DNA of 43,294 bases from an uncultured Clostridia bacterium (lineage in GTDB: Bacteria; Bacillota; Clostridia; Christensenellales; Borkfalkiaceae): contig CAMWWH010000003.1 in assembly GCA_947177975.1 (NCBI GenBank), positions 1 to 43,294 of the forward strand. Direction: 5' to 3'. Below the pieces are notes generated by a model. That model did not search any database. It was not told the origin of the DNA and was given only the letters and a program-made list of their open reading frames with translations. The position numbers were made by a program, and so were the translations under genes. Below are positions 34,879-43,294 of this stretch, one piece after another. The first letter of the stretch is position 1; every line of letters begins with the position of its first letter.

Positions 34879-36576
34879 ATGAAGAGAACTTTAAAATACT
34901 TAAAACCGTATTCGGGTACGGTGGCGGCGGGACTTATATTCAAGTTTATCGGCAGTGTTGCCGAGCTGTTTCTGCCCTTGATACTCGATTACATAATAGA
35001 CGAAGTCGTGCCTGTAAAAGATACGGACATGCTTATAATTCTCGGCGCGGTAATGCTCGGGTTCTCTTTAATCGCGCTGTTCGGCAACATAATCGCCAAC
35101 CGCTTAGCCGCAAAGTCGTCGGGTAAAATGACGAGGGATTTGCGCTACGACTTATTCAAAAAGACCTCCTCGCTGACGGGAGCGCAGGTGGACGGATTTA
35201 CTCTGCCGTCGCTCGTGTCGAGGCTGACCTCCGATACCTATTACGTCAATCAGGCTGTTGCCCGTTCGCTGCGCCTCGGAGTGCGCGCGCCCATACTTTT
35301 AATCGGCGGGCTTGTCCTGACCTTTCTTTTAGACTGGCGACTTGCTCTCGTGCTGTTAGCTTGCGTGCCCCTCGTCACGGTTGCGGTCGTAGTTATCACG
35401 AAAAAGAGCGTGCCGATGTACACCAAGGTACAGAGAAGCGGCGACAAAGCGGTGCGGACGATGCAGGAAAACATTTCGGGAGTGCGCGTCATAAAGGCGC
35501 TTTCGAGGAGCGACTTCGAAGTGGAAAAATTCCGCGCGGTCAACGACGAGCTGACCGCCGACGAGTTTAAAACCAACCGTTTAACCTCGCTTACAAACCC
35601 GTTGGCAACTCTCATTTTAAACGCGGGACTTGTGGGCGTAATTGCCGTCGGCGCGGTGATAGGGGCGCAGGCGGGCACGGTGCTCGCGTTTTTGCAGCTG
35701 TTCGTAATAATGCTCAACGCAATGCTGGGCATCTCGAAAATTTTCGTCACCCTCTCGCGCGGCGTGGCGAGTGCCGAGCGCGTAGAAAGAGTGCTCGAAA
35801 CCGATGGCGCTATGCCCTCGGGCGAATATCCCGAAAGCGACGGAAAGTACGCGTTCGAGTTTAAGGACGTAAGCTTTTCTTACAACGGCAAAGAGAGCAA
35901 CCTCAAAGGCGTGAGCTTTGCCGTAAAGCGCGGGCAGACGGTTGGAATAATCGGCGGCACCGGCAGCGGCAAGACGACGCTCATTTCTCTTTTAATGCGC
36001 TTTTACGACGTGGACTGCGGCGCGGTATACGTAAACGGTAAGGACGTGCGCTCCTATCCCGAGGGCGAGCTTCGCAGAAAATTCGGCGCGGCTTTCCAGA
36101 ACGACTTTTTAATCGCCACGACCGTGCGAGAAAATATCGACTATTTCCGAGACCTTCCCGAAGAAAATATTTTAAAGGCGGCGGAGGTAGCCTGTGCGGC
36201 GGAATTTATAGAGGTCCTGGAAGGCGGGCTGGATTATCCTCTCGCGCAGAAGGCGGCTAACCTTTCGGGCGGACAGAAACAAAGACTTTTGATTGCGCGT
36301 GCGCTTGCCGCCGAGCCCGAAATTTTAATATTGGACGACAGCTCGTCCGCGCTCGACTACGCAACCGACGCAAGACTGAGAAAGGGATTAAAAGAGAGTT
36401 ACCCCGACTGTACCAAGCTAATCGTCGCGCAGAGGGTGAGCGCGGTAATGAACGCCGACCTCATAATCGTTATGGACGACGGTGAAATCGTCGGGGCGGG
36501 CACTCACGAGGAGCTTAAAAATACCTGCGAGGAGTACGGGCAGATTTGCCTCGTGCAGACGGGAGGCGACTTATGA
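34879..36576 (+). CDS. ABC exporter, fused TM + ATPase (half-transporter 1)
   Basis: GIIGGTGSGKTTLISLLMRFYD Walker A, LSGGQKQRLLIARAL signature, ILILDDSSSALD Walker B. Confidence 0.95.
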   Translation: MKRTLKYLKPYSGTVAAGLIFKFIGSVAELFLPLILDYIIDEVVPVKDTDMLIILGAVMLGFSLIALFGNIIANRLAAKSSGKMTRDLRYDLFKKTSSLTGAQVDGFTLPSLVSRLTSDTYYVNQAVARSLRLGVRAPILLIGGLVLTFLLDWRLALVLLACVPLVTVAVVVITKKSVPMYTKVQRSGDKAVRTMQENISGVRVIKALSRSDFEVEKFRAVNDELTADEFKTNRLTSLTNPLATLILNAGLVGVIAVGAVIGAQAGTVLAFLQLFVIMLNAMLGISKIFVTLSRGVASAERVERVLETDGAMPSGEYPESDGKYAFEFKDVSFSYNGKESNLKGVSFAVKRGQTVGIIGGTGSGKTTLISLLMRFYDVDCGAVYVNGKDVRSYPEGELRRKFGAAFQNDFLIATTVRENIDYFRDLPEENILKAAEVACAAEFIEVLEGGLDYPLAQKAANLSGGQKQRLLIARALAAEPEILILDDSSSALDYATDARLRKGLKESYPDCTKLIVAQRVSAVMNADLIIVMDDGEIVGAGTHEELKNTCEEYGQICLVQTGGDL

Positions 36577-38372
36577 AAGAACCCCGTATGAACGTGAGCG
36601 ACCGCCGCTCTTTCGCAAACAAGAAGGTCGACGTTAAACACACGTTGAAAAGACTTCTGTCCTATCTCAGACCCTCGCTGCCGCTCTTCATTATCGTATT
36701 TATCGGCAACCTGCTGTCGGTTGTGCTGTCACTGCTCGGACCGTATATCTGCGGGCTTGCGGTGGGCGAAATAAAGACGGACGGCAGTACGGATTTCAAC
36801 GCGATTACTTATTACTGCATAATACTCGCGGCGGTATATATCGCGTCGGAGCTTATAAATTACGCGACGACGGTGGGTATGGCGTACGTCGCGAGGAAGA
36901 TGACCAACAAGATGCGCGGCGACCTTTTCAAAAAGCTCGTGCACCTGCCCGTGGGGTATTTCGACAACCGTCAGGCGGGCGACGTCATATCCGTTTTATC
37001 CTACGATATCGACACGGTGGGCACGTCGCTTGCAACCGACGTTCTGCTCGTGCTGAAGAGCGCGGTTTTGATAGTCGGCTCGCTGACTATGATGCTCATT
37101 ATCGCCGCGCCGCTTGTCGCCGTGTTTGCCGTCACCGTGCCGCTGTCGCTGATTATGACGCGCATTATCGCCAAAAAAGTACAGCCGCTATACCGTAAGC
37201 GCTCGGCAAAGCTGGGCGAGCTGAACGGCTTCGCCGAAGAGGTGCTCGCGGGGCAGAAGACTACCAAGGCGTACAACCGCGAGGAGGAAATCTTGCAGCG
37301 CTTCCAAGCCAAAAACGAGGAGGCGAACGACGCATACACGACCGCCGAATACTACGGCACTATTTCGGGACCCTGCGTAAATCTTGTTAACAATCTCTCG
37401 CTCACGCTTATAAGCGTGTTAGGCGCTTTAATGTTCGCGTTCGGCTGGGGCGGCGTCGGTATAAGTCAGATTTCCTCGTTCGTGCTGTACTCGCGCAAGT
37501 TCTCTGGCCCTATCAACGAAATAGCCAACGTTATCGGCGAATTCCAGTCGTCGATAGCCGCCGCCGAGAGGGTGTTCGCCGTGCTCGAAGAGAAGGAAGA
37601 GGAGCTTGAATGCGAGGGCGCGGGCAAGCTCGAAAACGTTAAGGGCGACGTTGAAATCGACGGCGTGGACTTCGGATACGTGCCCGAAAAACCCGTGCTT
37701 AAAAACTTTTCGCTTAAAGCGGACAGCGGCGGTCTGATTGCAATCGTCGGCAAGACGGGCGCGGGCAAGACGACGGTTATCAATCTTTTAATGCGCTTTT
37801 ACGACGCGGACGCGGGCACGATTAAGATAGACGGTCACGACATAACCGAAGTGACGCGTTCGTCGCTTCGCGGAGCGTTTACTATGGTGTTGCAGGACAC
37901 CTGGCTGTTTGCGGGCACGGTGTACGAAAACATAGCCTACGGCGCGGAGAACGCCACGCGCGAGCAGGTGGAAGAGGTCTGCAAAAAGGCGAGGATACAT
38001 TCGTTTATCACCCGTCTGCCGCAGGGCTACGACACCTATCTTTCGGACAACGCGGTGAACATATCCAAGGGGCAGAAGCAGCTTCTGACCATAGCGCGGG
38101 CAATGCTCTCGCCGTCGCCCATGCTCATTTTGGACGAGGCGACGAGCAACGTCGATACGCGCACCGAGCAGATTATTCAGGGCGCAATGACCGAGCTTAT
38201 GAAGGGCAAGACGTGCTTTGTAATAGCGCACAGACTGTCGACCGTAAAAAACGCGGATAAAATCTTGGTTATGGACGGCGGCAACGTCGTGGAACAGGGC
38301 ACGCACGCCGAGCTTATGGAACAAAAAGGTTACTATTACAGACTGTATAACAGTCAGTTTGAGAGCTATTGA
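36573..38372 (+). CDS. ABC exporter, fused TM + ATPase (half-transporter 2)
   Basis: AIVGKTGAGKTTVINLLMRFYD, ISKGQKQLLTIARAM, LILDEATSNVD; ATGA overlap with partner. Confidence 0.95.
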   Translation: MKEPRMNVSDRRSFANKKVDVKHTLKRLLSYLRPSLPLFIIVFIGNLLSVVLSLLGPYICGLAVGEIKTDGSTDFNAITYYCIILAAVYIASELINYATTVGMAYVARKMTNKMRGDLFKKLVHLPVGYFDNRQAGDVISVLSYDIDTVGTSLATDVLLVLKSAVLIVGSLTMMLIIAAPLVAVFAVTVPLSLIMTRIIAKKVQPLYRKRSAKLGELNGFAEEVLAGQKTTKAYNREEEILQRFQAKNEEANDAYTTAEYYGTISGPCVNLVNNLSLTLISVLGALMFAFGWGGVGISQISSFVLYSRKFSGPINEIANVIGEFQSSIAAAERVFAVLEEKEEELECEGAGKLENVKGDVEIDGVDFGYVPEKPVLKNFSLKADSGGLIAIVGKTGAGKTTVINLLMRFYDADAGTIKIDGHDITEVTRSSLRGAFTMVLQDTWLFAGTVYENIAYGAENATREQVEEVCKKARIHSFITRLPQGYDTYLSDNAVNISKGQKQLLTIARAMLSPSPMLILDEATSNVDTRTEQIIQGAMTELMKGKTCFVIAHRLSTVKNADKILVMDGGNVVEQGTHAELMEQKGYYYRLYNSQFESY

Positions 38373-38541
38373 TTTGCTGATGTTAGTTCGTGTTTTAGCG
38401 CAAGCAATTAAAGGACTTGGCAGCGGTGCCCACCGCAGAAAATATTTTACAATAACCGACAAAACCCGTCAAACTTCTTGCTTTTTATTATAATAGTGTG
38501 ATAAAATCTACGAGTAAGTATTTATAAATAGGAGTGTTTGT

Positions 38542-39030
38542 ATGTCACAAAATAGTTTCAACGGTACGAACGAGCAGGAAAAGGCTCTGCGTGAAGTTAT
38601 CGCAAAGCACCGCTCGGAACGCGGCTGTCTTATGCCCATATTGCACGAGGCGCAGGGCATTTACGGCTATCTTCCCGCGGAAGTACAGACCATTATCGCC
38701 GAAGAGCTGAACATACCTCTTTCGGAGGTTTACGGCGTTGCCACCTTCTACACGCAGTTTTCGCTGCAACCCAAGGGCAAGCACCGCGTATCGGTCTGCC
38801 TCGGCACGGCGTGCTACGTCAAGGGCAGCGACAAAATTCTTGCCGCGGTTGAGAGGGAACTCAGAATTTCCTGCGGCGAATGTACTCCCGACGGTATGTT
38901 TTCAATCGACAGCTGTCGTTGCGTAGGAGCGTGCGGTCTTGCGCCCGTAATGATTGTCGACGACGACGTTTACGGCAGGCTCACCGAAAAGGACGTTCCC
39001 GGAATACTCAAAAAGTATATGGAGGAATAA
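38542..39030 (+). CDS. hydC: NuoE/HydC-like [2Fe-2S] subunit of NAD-linked [FeFe]-hydrogenase
   Basis: EVYGVATFYTQFSLQPKGKHRVSVCLGTACYVKG...CGECTPDGMFSIDSCRCVGACGLAPVMIVDD. Confidence 0.92.
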   Translation: MSQNSFNGTNEQEKALREVIAKHRSERGCLMPILHEAQGIYGYLPAEVQTIIAEELNIPLSEVYGVATFYTQFSLQPKGKHRVSVCLGTACYVKGSDKILAAVERELRISCGECTPDGMFSIDSCRCVGACGLAPVMIVDDDVYGRLTEKDVPGILKKYMEE

Positions 39031-39043
39031 GGGGGTAAGACAA

Positions 39044-40936
39044 ATGACTGTACAAGAACTTGAAAAAAGAGCGGCTAAAAAAGCCGACCTCATTAAGGTA
39101 AGAAGAATTATAAGAGAGCAGGCGGAAGCGCTTTCCGTCAATACGGGATATAGAAAGCAGGTGCTCGTGTGCGGCGGTACGGGCTGTACCTCGTCGAGCT
39201 CGCTTAAAGTTATCGAACAGCTCGAAGCAAGCTTCAAGGAGCTGGGTATCGACGACGTTTTAATCGTAAAGACGGGTTGCTTCGGTCTGTGCGCCTTAGG
39301 CCCTATTATGATTGTTTATCCCGAGGGTGCGTTCTATTCGCAGATGACCCCCGAGCACGCCAAGACGGTTGCCGAAAAGCACCTCGTCAAGGGCGGCAAT
39401 ATCGTAAAGGAACTTCTTTACGCGCCCACCGTTCACGAGGACGGCAGCGTAATTCCCTTTGCGGAAATTCCTTTCTACAAGCACCAGATGCGTATAGCGC
39501 TTAGAAACTGCGGCGTTATCGCGGCGGAGGATATCGACGAGGCGCTTGCGGCGGGCGACTATCAGGCATTGAAGAAGGTGCTGTTCGAGATGACCCCCGA
39601 CCAGGTTATCGATACGGTTTTAGCTTCGGGCTTACGCGGACGCGGCGGCGCGGGCTTCCCCACGGGACGCAAGTGGGCGTTTACCAAGGCTTCGCAGGGC
39701 GACGTCAAATACGTCTGCTGTAACGCCGACGAGGGCGACCCCGGCGCGTTCATGGACAGGTCGGTTCTGGAAGGCGACCCTCATACCGTGTTAGAGGCGA
39801 TGACCATAGCGGGCTATGCGATAGGCGCGCATCAGGGCTACATATACGTCCGCGCGGAGTATCCCATCGCGGTTGAAAGACTTAACATTGCCATAAGTCA
39901 GGCGAGAGAAGCGGGACTTTTGGGCAAGAATATTTTGGACAGCGGCTTCGATTTCGATATCGATATCCGTCTGGGCGCGGGCGCGTTCGTCTGCGGCGAG
40001 GAAACGGCGCTTATGCGCAGTATCGAAGGCGGCAGAGGCGAACCCCGTCCCCGTCCTCCGTTCCCCGCGGTAAAGGGACTTTTCGACAAGCCTACGCTTT
40101 TGAATAACGTGGAAACCTGGGCAAACATTTCGCCCATCATCTTAAACGGCGCGGAGTGGTTTGCGAATATCGGCACCGAAAAGAGCAAGGGTACCAAGGT
40201 ATTCGCGCTCGGCGGTAAAATCAATAACGTAGGTCTTGTGGAAGTTCCCATGGGAACCAAGCTTTCGACCATAATCAACGACGTCGGCGGCGGCATACCC
40301 CACGGCAAGAAATTCAAGGCGGCTCAGACGGGCGGTCCTTCGGGCGGCTGTATTCCCGCAAAGTATATCGATATCGAGATGGACTTCGACAACCTCGTCG
40401 CTATCGGCTCTATGATGGGCTCGGGCGGACTTATCGTAATGGACGAGGACACCTGTATGGTCGACATTGCGAAGTTCTATCTTGAATTCACCGCGGACGA
40501 GAGCTGCGGCAAGTGCACGCCCTGCCGTATCGGCACAAAGCGTATGCTCGAACTGCTCACGAAGATTACCGAGGGCAACGGCGAGGAGGAAGACCTTGAA
40601 AATATCAAGGAAATCGCCGAGCATATGAAGAGCTCGTCGCTGTGCGCGCTCGGACAGTCGGCGCCCAACCCCATCTTATCGACGCTGGCGCATTTCGAGG
40701 ACGAGTACGTTGCGCATATCCGCGACAAGCACTGCCCCGCTGGCGTGTGCAAATCGCTTTTGAACTACTACATCAACCCCGACAAGTGCCGCGGCTGTAC
40801 GCTCTGCGCGCGCAACTGCCCCGCAAACGCTATAAGCGGCGCGGTCAAGAATCCTCACGAGATAGATTTGAAGAAGTGTATCAAGTGCGGACAGTGTATT
40901 TCGCATTGCAAGTTCAACGCAATCGAGAAGAAGTAA
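39044..40936 (+). CDS. hydB: NuoF/HydB-like flavoprotein subunit of [FeFe]-hydrogenase
   Basis: N-terminal CGGTGC...GCFGLC, GLRGRGGAGFPTGRKW, NADEGDPGAFMDR, ESCGKCTPCRIGTKR, C-terminal 2x[4Fe-4S] ferredoxin; ATG 39044 chosen. Confidence 0.94.
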   Translation: MTVQELEKRAAKKADLIKVRRIIREQAEALSVNTGYRKQVLVCGGTGCTSSSSLKVIEQLEASFKELGIDDVLIVKTGCFGLCALGPIMIVYPEGAFYSQMTPEHAKTVAEKHLVKGGNIVKELLYAPTVHEDGSVIPFAEIPFYKHQMRIALRNCGVIAAEDIDEALAAGDYQALKKVLFEMTPDQVIDTVLASGLRGRGGAGFPTGRKWAFTKASQGDVKYVCCNADEGDPGAFMDRSVLEGDPHTVLEAMTIAGYAIGAHQGYIYVRAEYPIAVERLNIAISQAREAGLLGKNILDSGFDFDIDIRLGAGAFVCGEETALMRSIEGGRGEPRPRPPFPAVKGLFDKPTLLNNVETWANISPIILNGAEWFANIGTEKSKGTKVFALGGKINNVGLVEVPMGTKLSTIINDVGGGIPHGKKFKAAQTGGPSGGCIPAKYIDIEMDFDNLVAIGSMMGSGGLIVMDEDTCMVDIAKFYLEFTADESCGKCTPCRIGTKRMLELLTKITEGNGEEEDLENIKEIAEHMKSSSLCALGQSAPNPILSTLAHFEDEYVAHIRDKHCPAGVCKSLLNYYINPDKCRGCTLCARNCPANAISGAVKNPHEIDLKKCIKCGQCISHCKFNAIEKK

Positions 40937-40951
40937 GGGGAGGTAAGACTA

Positions 40952-42667
40952 ATGGTAAATTTAAAGATTAACGGCATAGCGGTAAGCGTGCCCGAAGGTT
41001 CGACTATTTTAGAGGCGGCAAAGCTCGCCAACGTGCGTATCCCCACCCTCTGCTATTTAAAGGAAACCCAGTGCATCGGTTCCTGCCGTATGTGCCTCGT
41101 TGAGGCTACGGGCGCAAGAGGTCTGGTTGCCGCGTGCGTATATCCCGTTGCCGAGGGTATGGAAGTAAGGACTAATACCCCCAAGGTAAGAAAGTCGAGA
41201 AAAACTACGCTCGAACTCATTCTGTCCACGCATAAGAAAAAGTGCTTATCCTGCGTGCGCTCCATGAACTGCGAGTTGCAGAAGCTCGCTTTGGAGTACA
41301 ACGCCGAAGAGGACAAGTTCGGCACCGACCACGACATTAAGCCCATCGACGACCTTTCGCCGTCGGTTGTTAGGGACAATTCCAAGTGTATTATGTGCAC
41401 CCGCTGCGTTGCGGCTTGCGAAAAGCAGACCATAGGCGCAATCGGTCCCAAGAAAAGAGGTTATGCAAAGACTATCGGCTCGCCGTTCGACGTTTCGCTG
41501 GCACATACTCCCTGCGTAAACTGCGGACAGTGTGTAGTTGCCTGCCCCGTAGGCGCGCTGTATGAAAAGAGCTCGGTTGCCGACGTATGGGGCGCAATCG
41601 TAGACCCCAACAAGAAGGTCGTGTTCTTCACCGCGCCTTCCGTAAGGGCAACCTTGGGCGAGGCTTTCGGTCTGCCCGTAGGCACCAACGTCGAGGGCAA
41701 GATGGTCACGGCTATAAAGCAGCTCGGCGACGTAGAGTGCTTCAATATGGACACCACCGCCGACCTCACGATTATGGAAGAGGCTAACGAGCTTTTGGCA
41801 AGACTTAAAAACGGCGGCACGACGCCCATGTTCACGAGCTGCTGCCCCGGCTGGATTAAATTCTGCGAGCATTACTATCCCGAATTTTTACCCAACCTTT
41901 CAACCTGCAAATCGCCGCAGGAAATGTTCTCGGCACTGCTTAAAACGTATTACTGCCAGAAGAACGGCATAGACCCCAAGAACCTGTACGTCGTATCGGT
42001 TATCCCCTGCACGGCGAAGAAGTTCGAGGTCACGAGGGAGGAGCTGGGCAATTACACCGACAGCGCAATCACCACGCGCGAGCTTGCCAAGATGATTAAG
42101 GAAGCGGGCATCGACTTTGCCAACCTTTCCGACTCTCCTTACGACGATCCGTTCGGCTTAGCTTCGGGCGCGGGCGCAATCTTCGGCGCAACCGGCGGCG
42201 TTATGGAAGCGGCGCTCAGAACGGCGGCTAAGGCTCTCGGCGATAAGGACGAACCCATCGTGTTCAACGAGGTGCGCGGAACTGCCGGCTTGAAGGAAGC
42301 GGAGTTCACTCTCGGCGGAGTTAAGGTCAGCGTTGCGATTGCAAACGGACTTGCAAACGCTCGTAAGATTATCGAGAGCATAAAGAGCGGCGAAAAGAAC
42401 TACACGTTCGTAGAAGTTATGGCTTGCCCCGGCGGCTGTATCAACGGCGGCGGACAGCCCTACGTTCACGACGAAGTGCGCAACTCGGTCGACCTTAAAA
42501 CTCTGAGGGCGCAGGCTCTGTACGATTACGATAACGACAGCAAGGTACGCTGCTCGCACGACAACGCGACGGTAACCGCGCTGTACAAGGAGTTCTTCGG
42601 CGAACCCAACAGCCACAAGGCTCACGAGTTATTGCATACGACCTACGTTGCAAGACCCAAGTACTAA
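40952..42667 (+). CDS. hydA: [FeFe]-hydrogenase catalytic subunit HydA
   Basis: NuoG-like [2Fe-2S]/[4Fe-4S] N-terminus; H-cluster motifs TSCCPGWIKFCE, VIPCTAKKFE, VMACPGGCINGGGQP. Confidence 0.96.
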   Translation: MVNLKINGIAVSVPEGSTILEAAKLANVRIPTLCYLKETQCIGSCRMCLVEATGARGLVAACVYPVAEGMEVRTNTPKVRKSRKTTLELILSTHKKKCLSCVRSMNCELQKLALEYNAEEDKFGTDHDIKPIDDLSPSVVRDNSKCIMCTRCVAACEKQTIGAIGPKKRGYAKTIGSPFDVSLAHTPCVNCGQCVVACPVGALYEKSSVADVWGAIVDPNKKVVFFTAPSVRATLGEAFGLPVGTNVEGKMVTAIKQLGDVECFNMDTTADLTIMEEANELLARLKNGGTTPMFTSCCPGWIKFCEHYYPEFLPNLSTCKSPQEMFSALLKTYYCQKNGIDPKNLYVVSVIPCTAKKFEVTREELGNYTDSAITTRELAKMIKEAGIDFANLSDSPYDDPFGLASGAGAIFGATGGVMEAALRTAAKALGDKDEPIVFNEVRGTAGLKEAEFTLGGVKVSVAIANGLANARKIIESIKSGEKNYTFVEVMACPGGCINGGGQPYVHDEVRNSVDLKTLRAQALYDYDNDSKVRCSHDNATVTALYKEFFGEPNSHKAHELLHTTYVARPKY

Positions 42668-42678
42668 GAATAAAAACG

Positions 42679-42713
42679 AAAAGCGCCGTGGTGATTTCAC
42701 CGCGGCGCTTTTT
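42679..42713. terminator. Terminator after hydA
   Basis: AAGCGCCGTGGTGA-TT-TCACCGCGGCGCTTTTT stem with one G-T pair and T-tract. Confidence 0.9.
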
Positions 42714-42714
42714 A

Positions 42715-42999
42715 TTATTCTTCGTTTTCAAGAATTTCAAGTATCTGTGTAAGCTTTTTTCGCATATCGGATATTTCTTTACGAATACTCACGTTTCGTT
42801 CAAAGGTATTGTCCTCGCATTGTTCCCGAAAGTCGCAGTGCTTGGCAGTGGGGGAAATACTTCGTGTATTGCGCTTAGTTATCTCGTGATGCATACAGTG
42901 CCCGATAAGCGTTTTAAAACGCATTTTTCTTTTTGTGTATAAAGCCTGATAGTATTTGCAGTTTTTACAGATATCGTTTGAAGTTAATACTAATCCCAT
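42715..42999 (-). CDS. Small Cys/His-containing protein of unknown function
   Basis: MGLVLTSNDICKNCKYYQALYTKRKMRFKTLIGHCMHHEITKRN...HCDFREQCE; consensus promoter plus SD GGTGAG before ATG 42999. Confidence 0.65.
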   Translation of the reverse strand: MGLVLTSNDICKNCKYYQALYTKRKMRFKTLIGHCMHHEITKRNTRSISPTAKHCDFREQCEDNTFERNVSIRKEISDMRKKLTQILEILENEE

Positions 43000-43015
43000 T
43001 GTGCTCACCAAAAAG

Positions 43016-43059
43016 ATAATACTACTAAATTTTAGTATTGTCAACTAATTTTTAGTAGT
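43016..43059. promoter_or_regulatory. Divergent promoter/operator with tandem palindromes
   Basis: TACTAAA-T-TTTAGTA (43023-43037), ACTAA-TTT-TTAGT (43044-43056), outer arms ACTACTAA/TTAGTAGT; minus-strand TTGACA-17-TATTAT flanks the first palindrome. Confidence 0.75.
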
Positions 43060-43077
43060 TCCTGATATTATTAAGAT

Positions 43078-43284
43078 ATGAAATACGAAATAAAATATAG
43101 GATAAAAGAACTTAGGAAAGAGAAGGGGCTAACGCAAAAACAACTTGCGGTTTTAATGAATAAATCGGAAACGGGTTTGGCGAGTTGGGAACAAGGTTTA
43201 TCCGAACCAAATGTAAACGATTTGCGGCTACTGTGCCAAATATTCGAAGTTTCGGCAGATTATTTGTTGGGTTTAACCGATTAA
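43078..43284 (+). CDS. Small XRE/Cro-type transcriptional regulator
   Basis: YRIKELRKEKGLTQKQLAVLMNKSETGLASWEQGLSEPNVNDLRLLCQIFEVSADYLLGL. Confidence 0.9.
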   Translation: MKYEIKYRIKELRKEKGLTQKQLAVLMNKSETGLASWEQGLSEPNVNDLRLLCQIFEVSADYLLGLTD

Positions 43285-43294
43285 ATTAAATAGC

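Noticed and set aside
38423-38436. GCGGTG-CC-CACCGC hairpin between the ABC exporter and hydC
   Set aside because: Short stem without a T-tract; might be a processing site or decay product but not supportable alone.
38954-39043. Upstream 30-codon extension of HydB
   Set aside because: Overlaps the hydC 3' end out of frame; ATG 39044 has a purine-rich GGGGG SD.
1-43294. CRISPR arrays, tRNA/rRNA genes, IS elements or prophage
   Set aside because: No regularly spaced repeats, no cloverleaf-like or rRNA segments and no transposase/integrase ORFs were seen; the 55-bp repeat is a single pair.

Overview
The window is a compact, mostly + strand chromosomal segment from a Clostridia-like Firmicute (lineage inferred from gene content and order only). 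It starts inside rplS and runs rplS - comM/yifB - dprA - topA - trmFO - hslV - hslU - three Sel1-repeat genes - membrane protein - hisS - trxA - tsaE/tsaB/rimI - alpha/beta hydrolase - membrane-anchored MurF-like ligase - ddl - icd. It continues with rtcB and a pyridoxal/pyridoxamine kinase on the - strand, a divergent MocR/PdxR-like regulator, XRE-type regulators, an HNH protein, nrdD - membrane protein - nrdG - dut, a zinc-ribbon membrane protein, a ROK kinase, a short NSS transporter, an ABC exporter pair, and an [FeFe]-hydrogenase operon (HydC/HydB/HydA-like). It ends with a divergent small Cys-rich ORF / XRE pair. I found no rRNA, tRNA, CRISPR array or transposase. Items most worth a second look: (1) Sel1 genes translationally coupled to hslU where codY sits in Bacillus, the third one bounded by a perfect 55-bp direct repeat; (2) a ~190-nt intergenic region before the MurF-like gene with several inverted repeats, two of which could compete for the same strand; (3) an alpha/beta hydrolase that appears to use an ATT start codon; (4) candidate leaderless promoters, two with TATAAT in the loop of a palindrome whose right arm holds the ATG; (5) a recurring ~19-bp motif CATATnnCGGGGGyAAyCG, including a 23-bp exact match between two unrelated genes; (6) a nrdD control region with three promoters and three NrdR-like boxes. 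All coordinates and motif matches were read by eye; no search or folding program was run.
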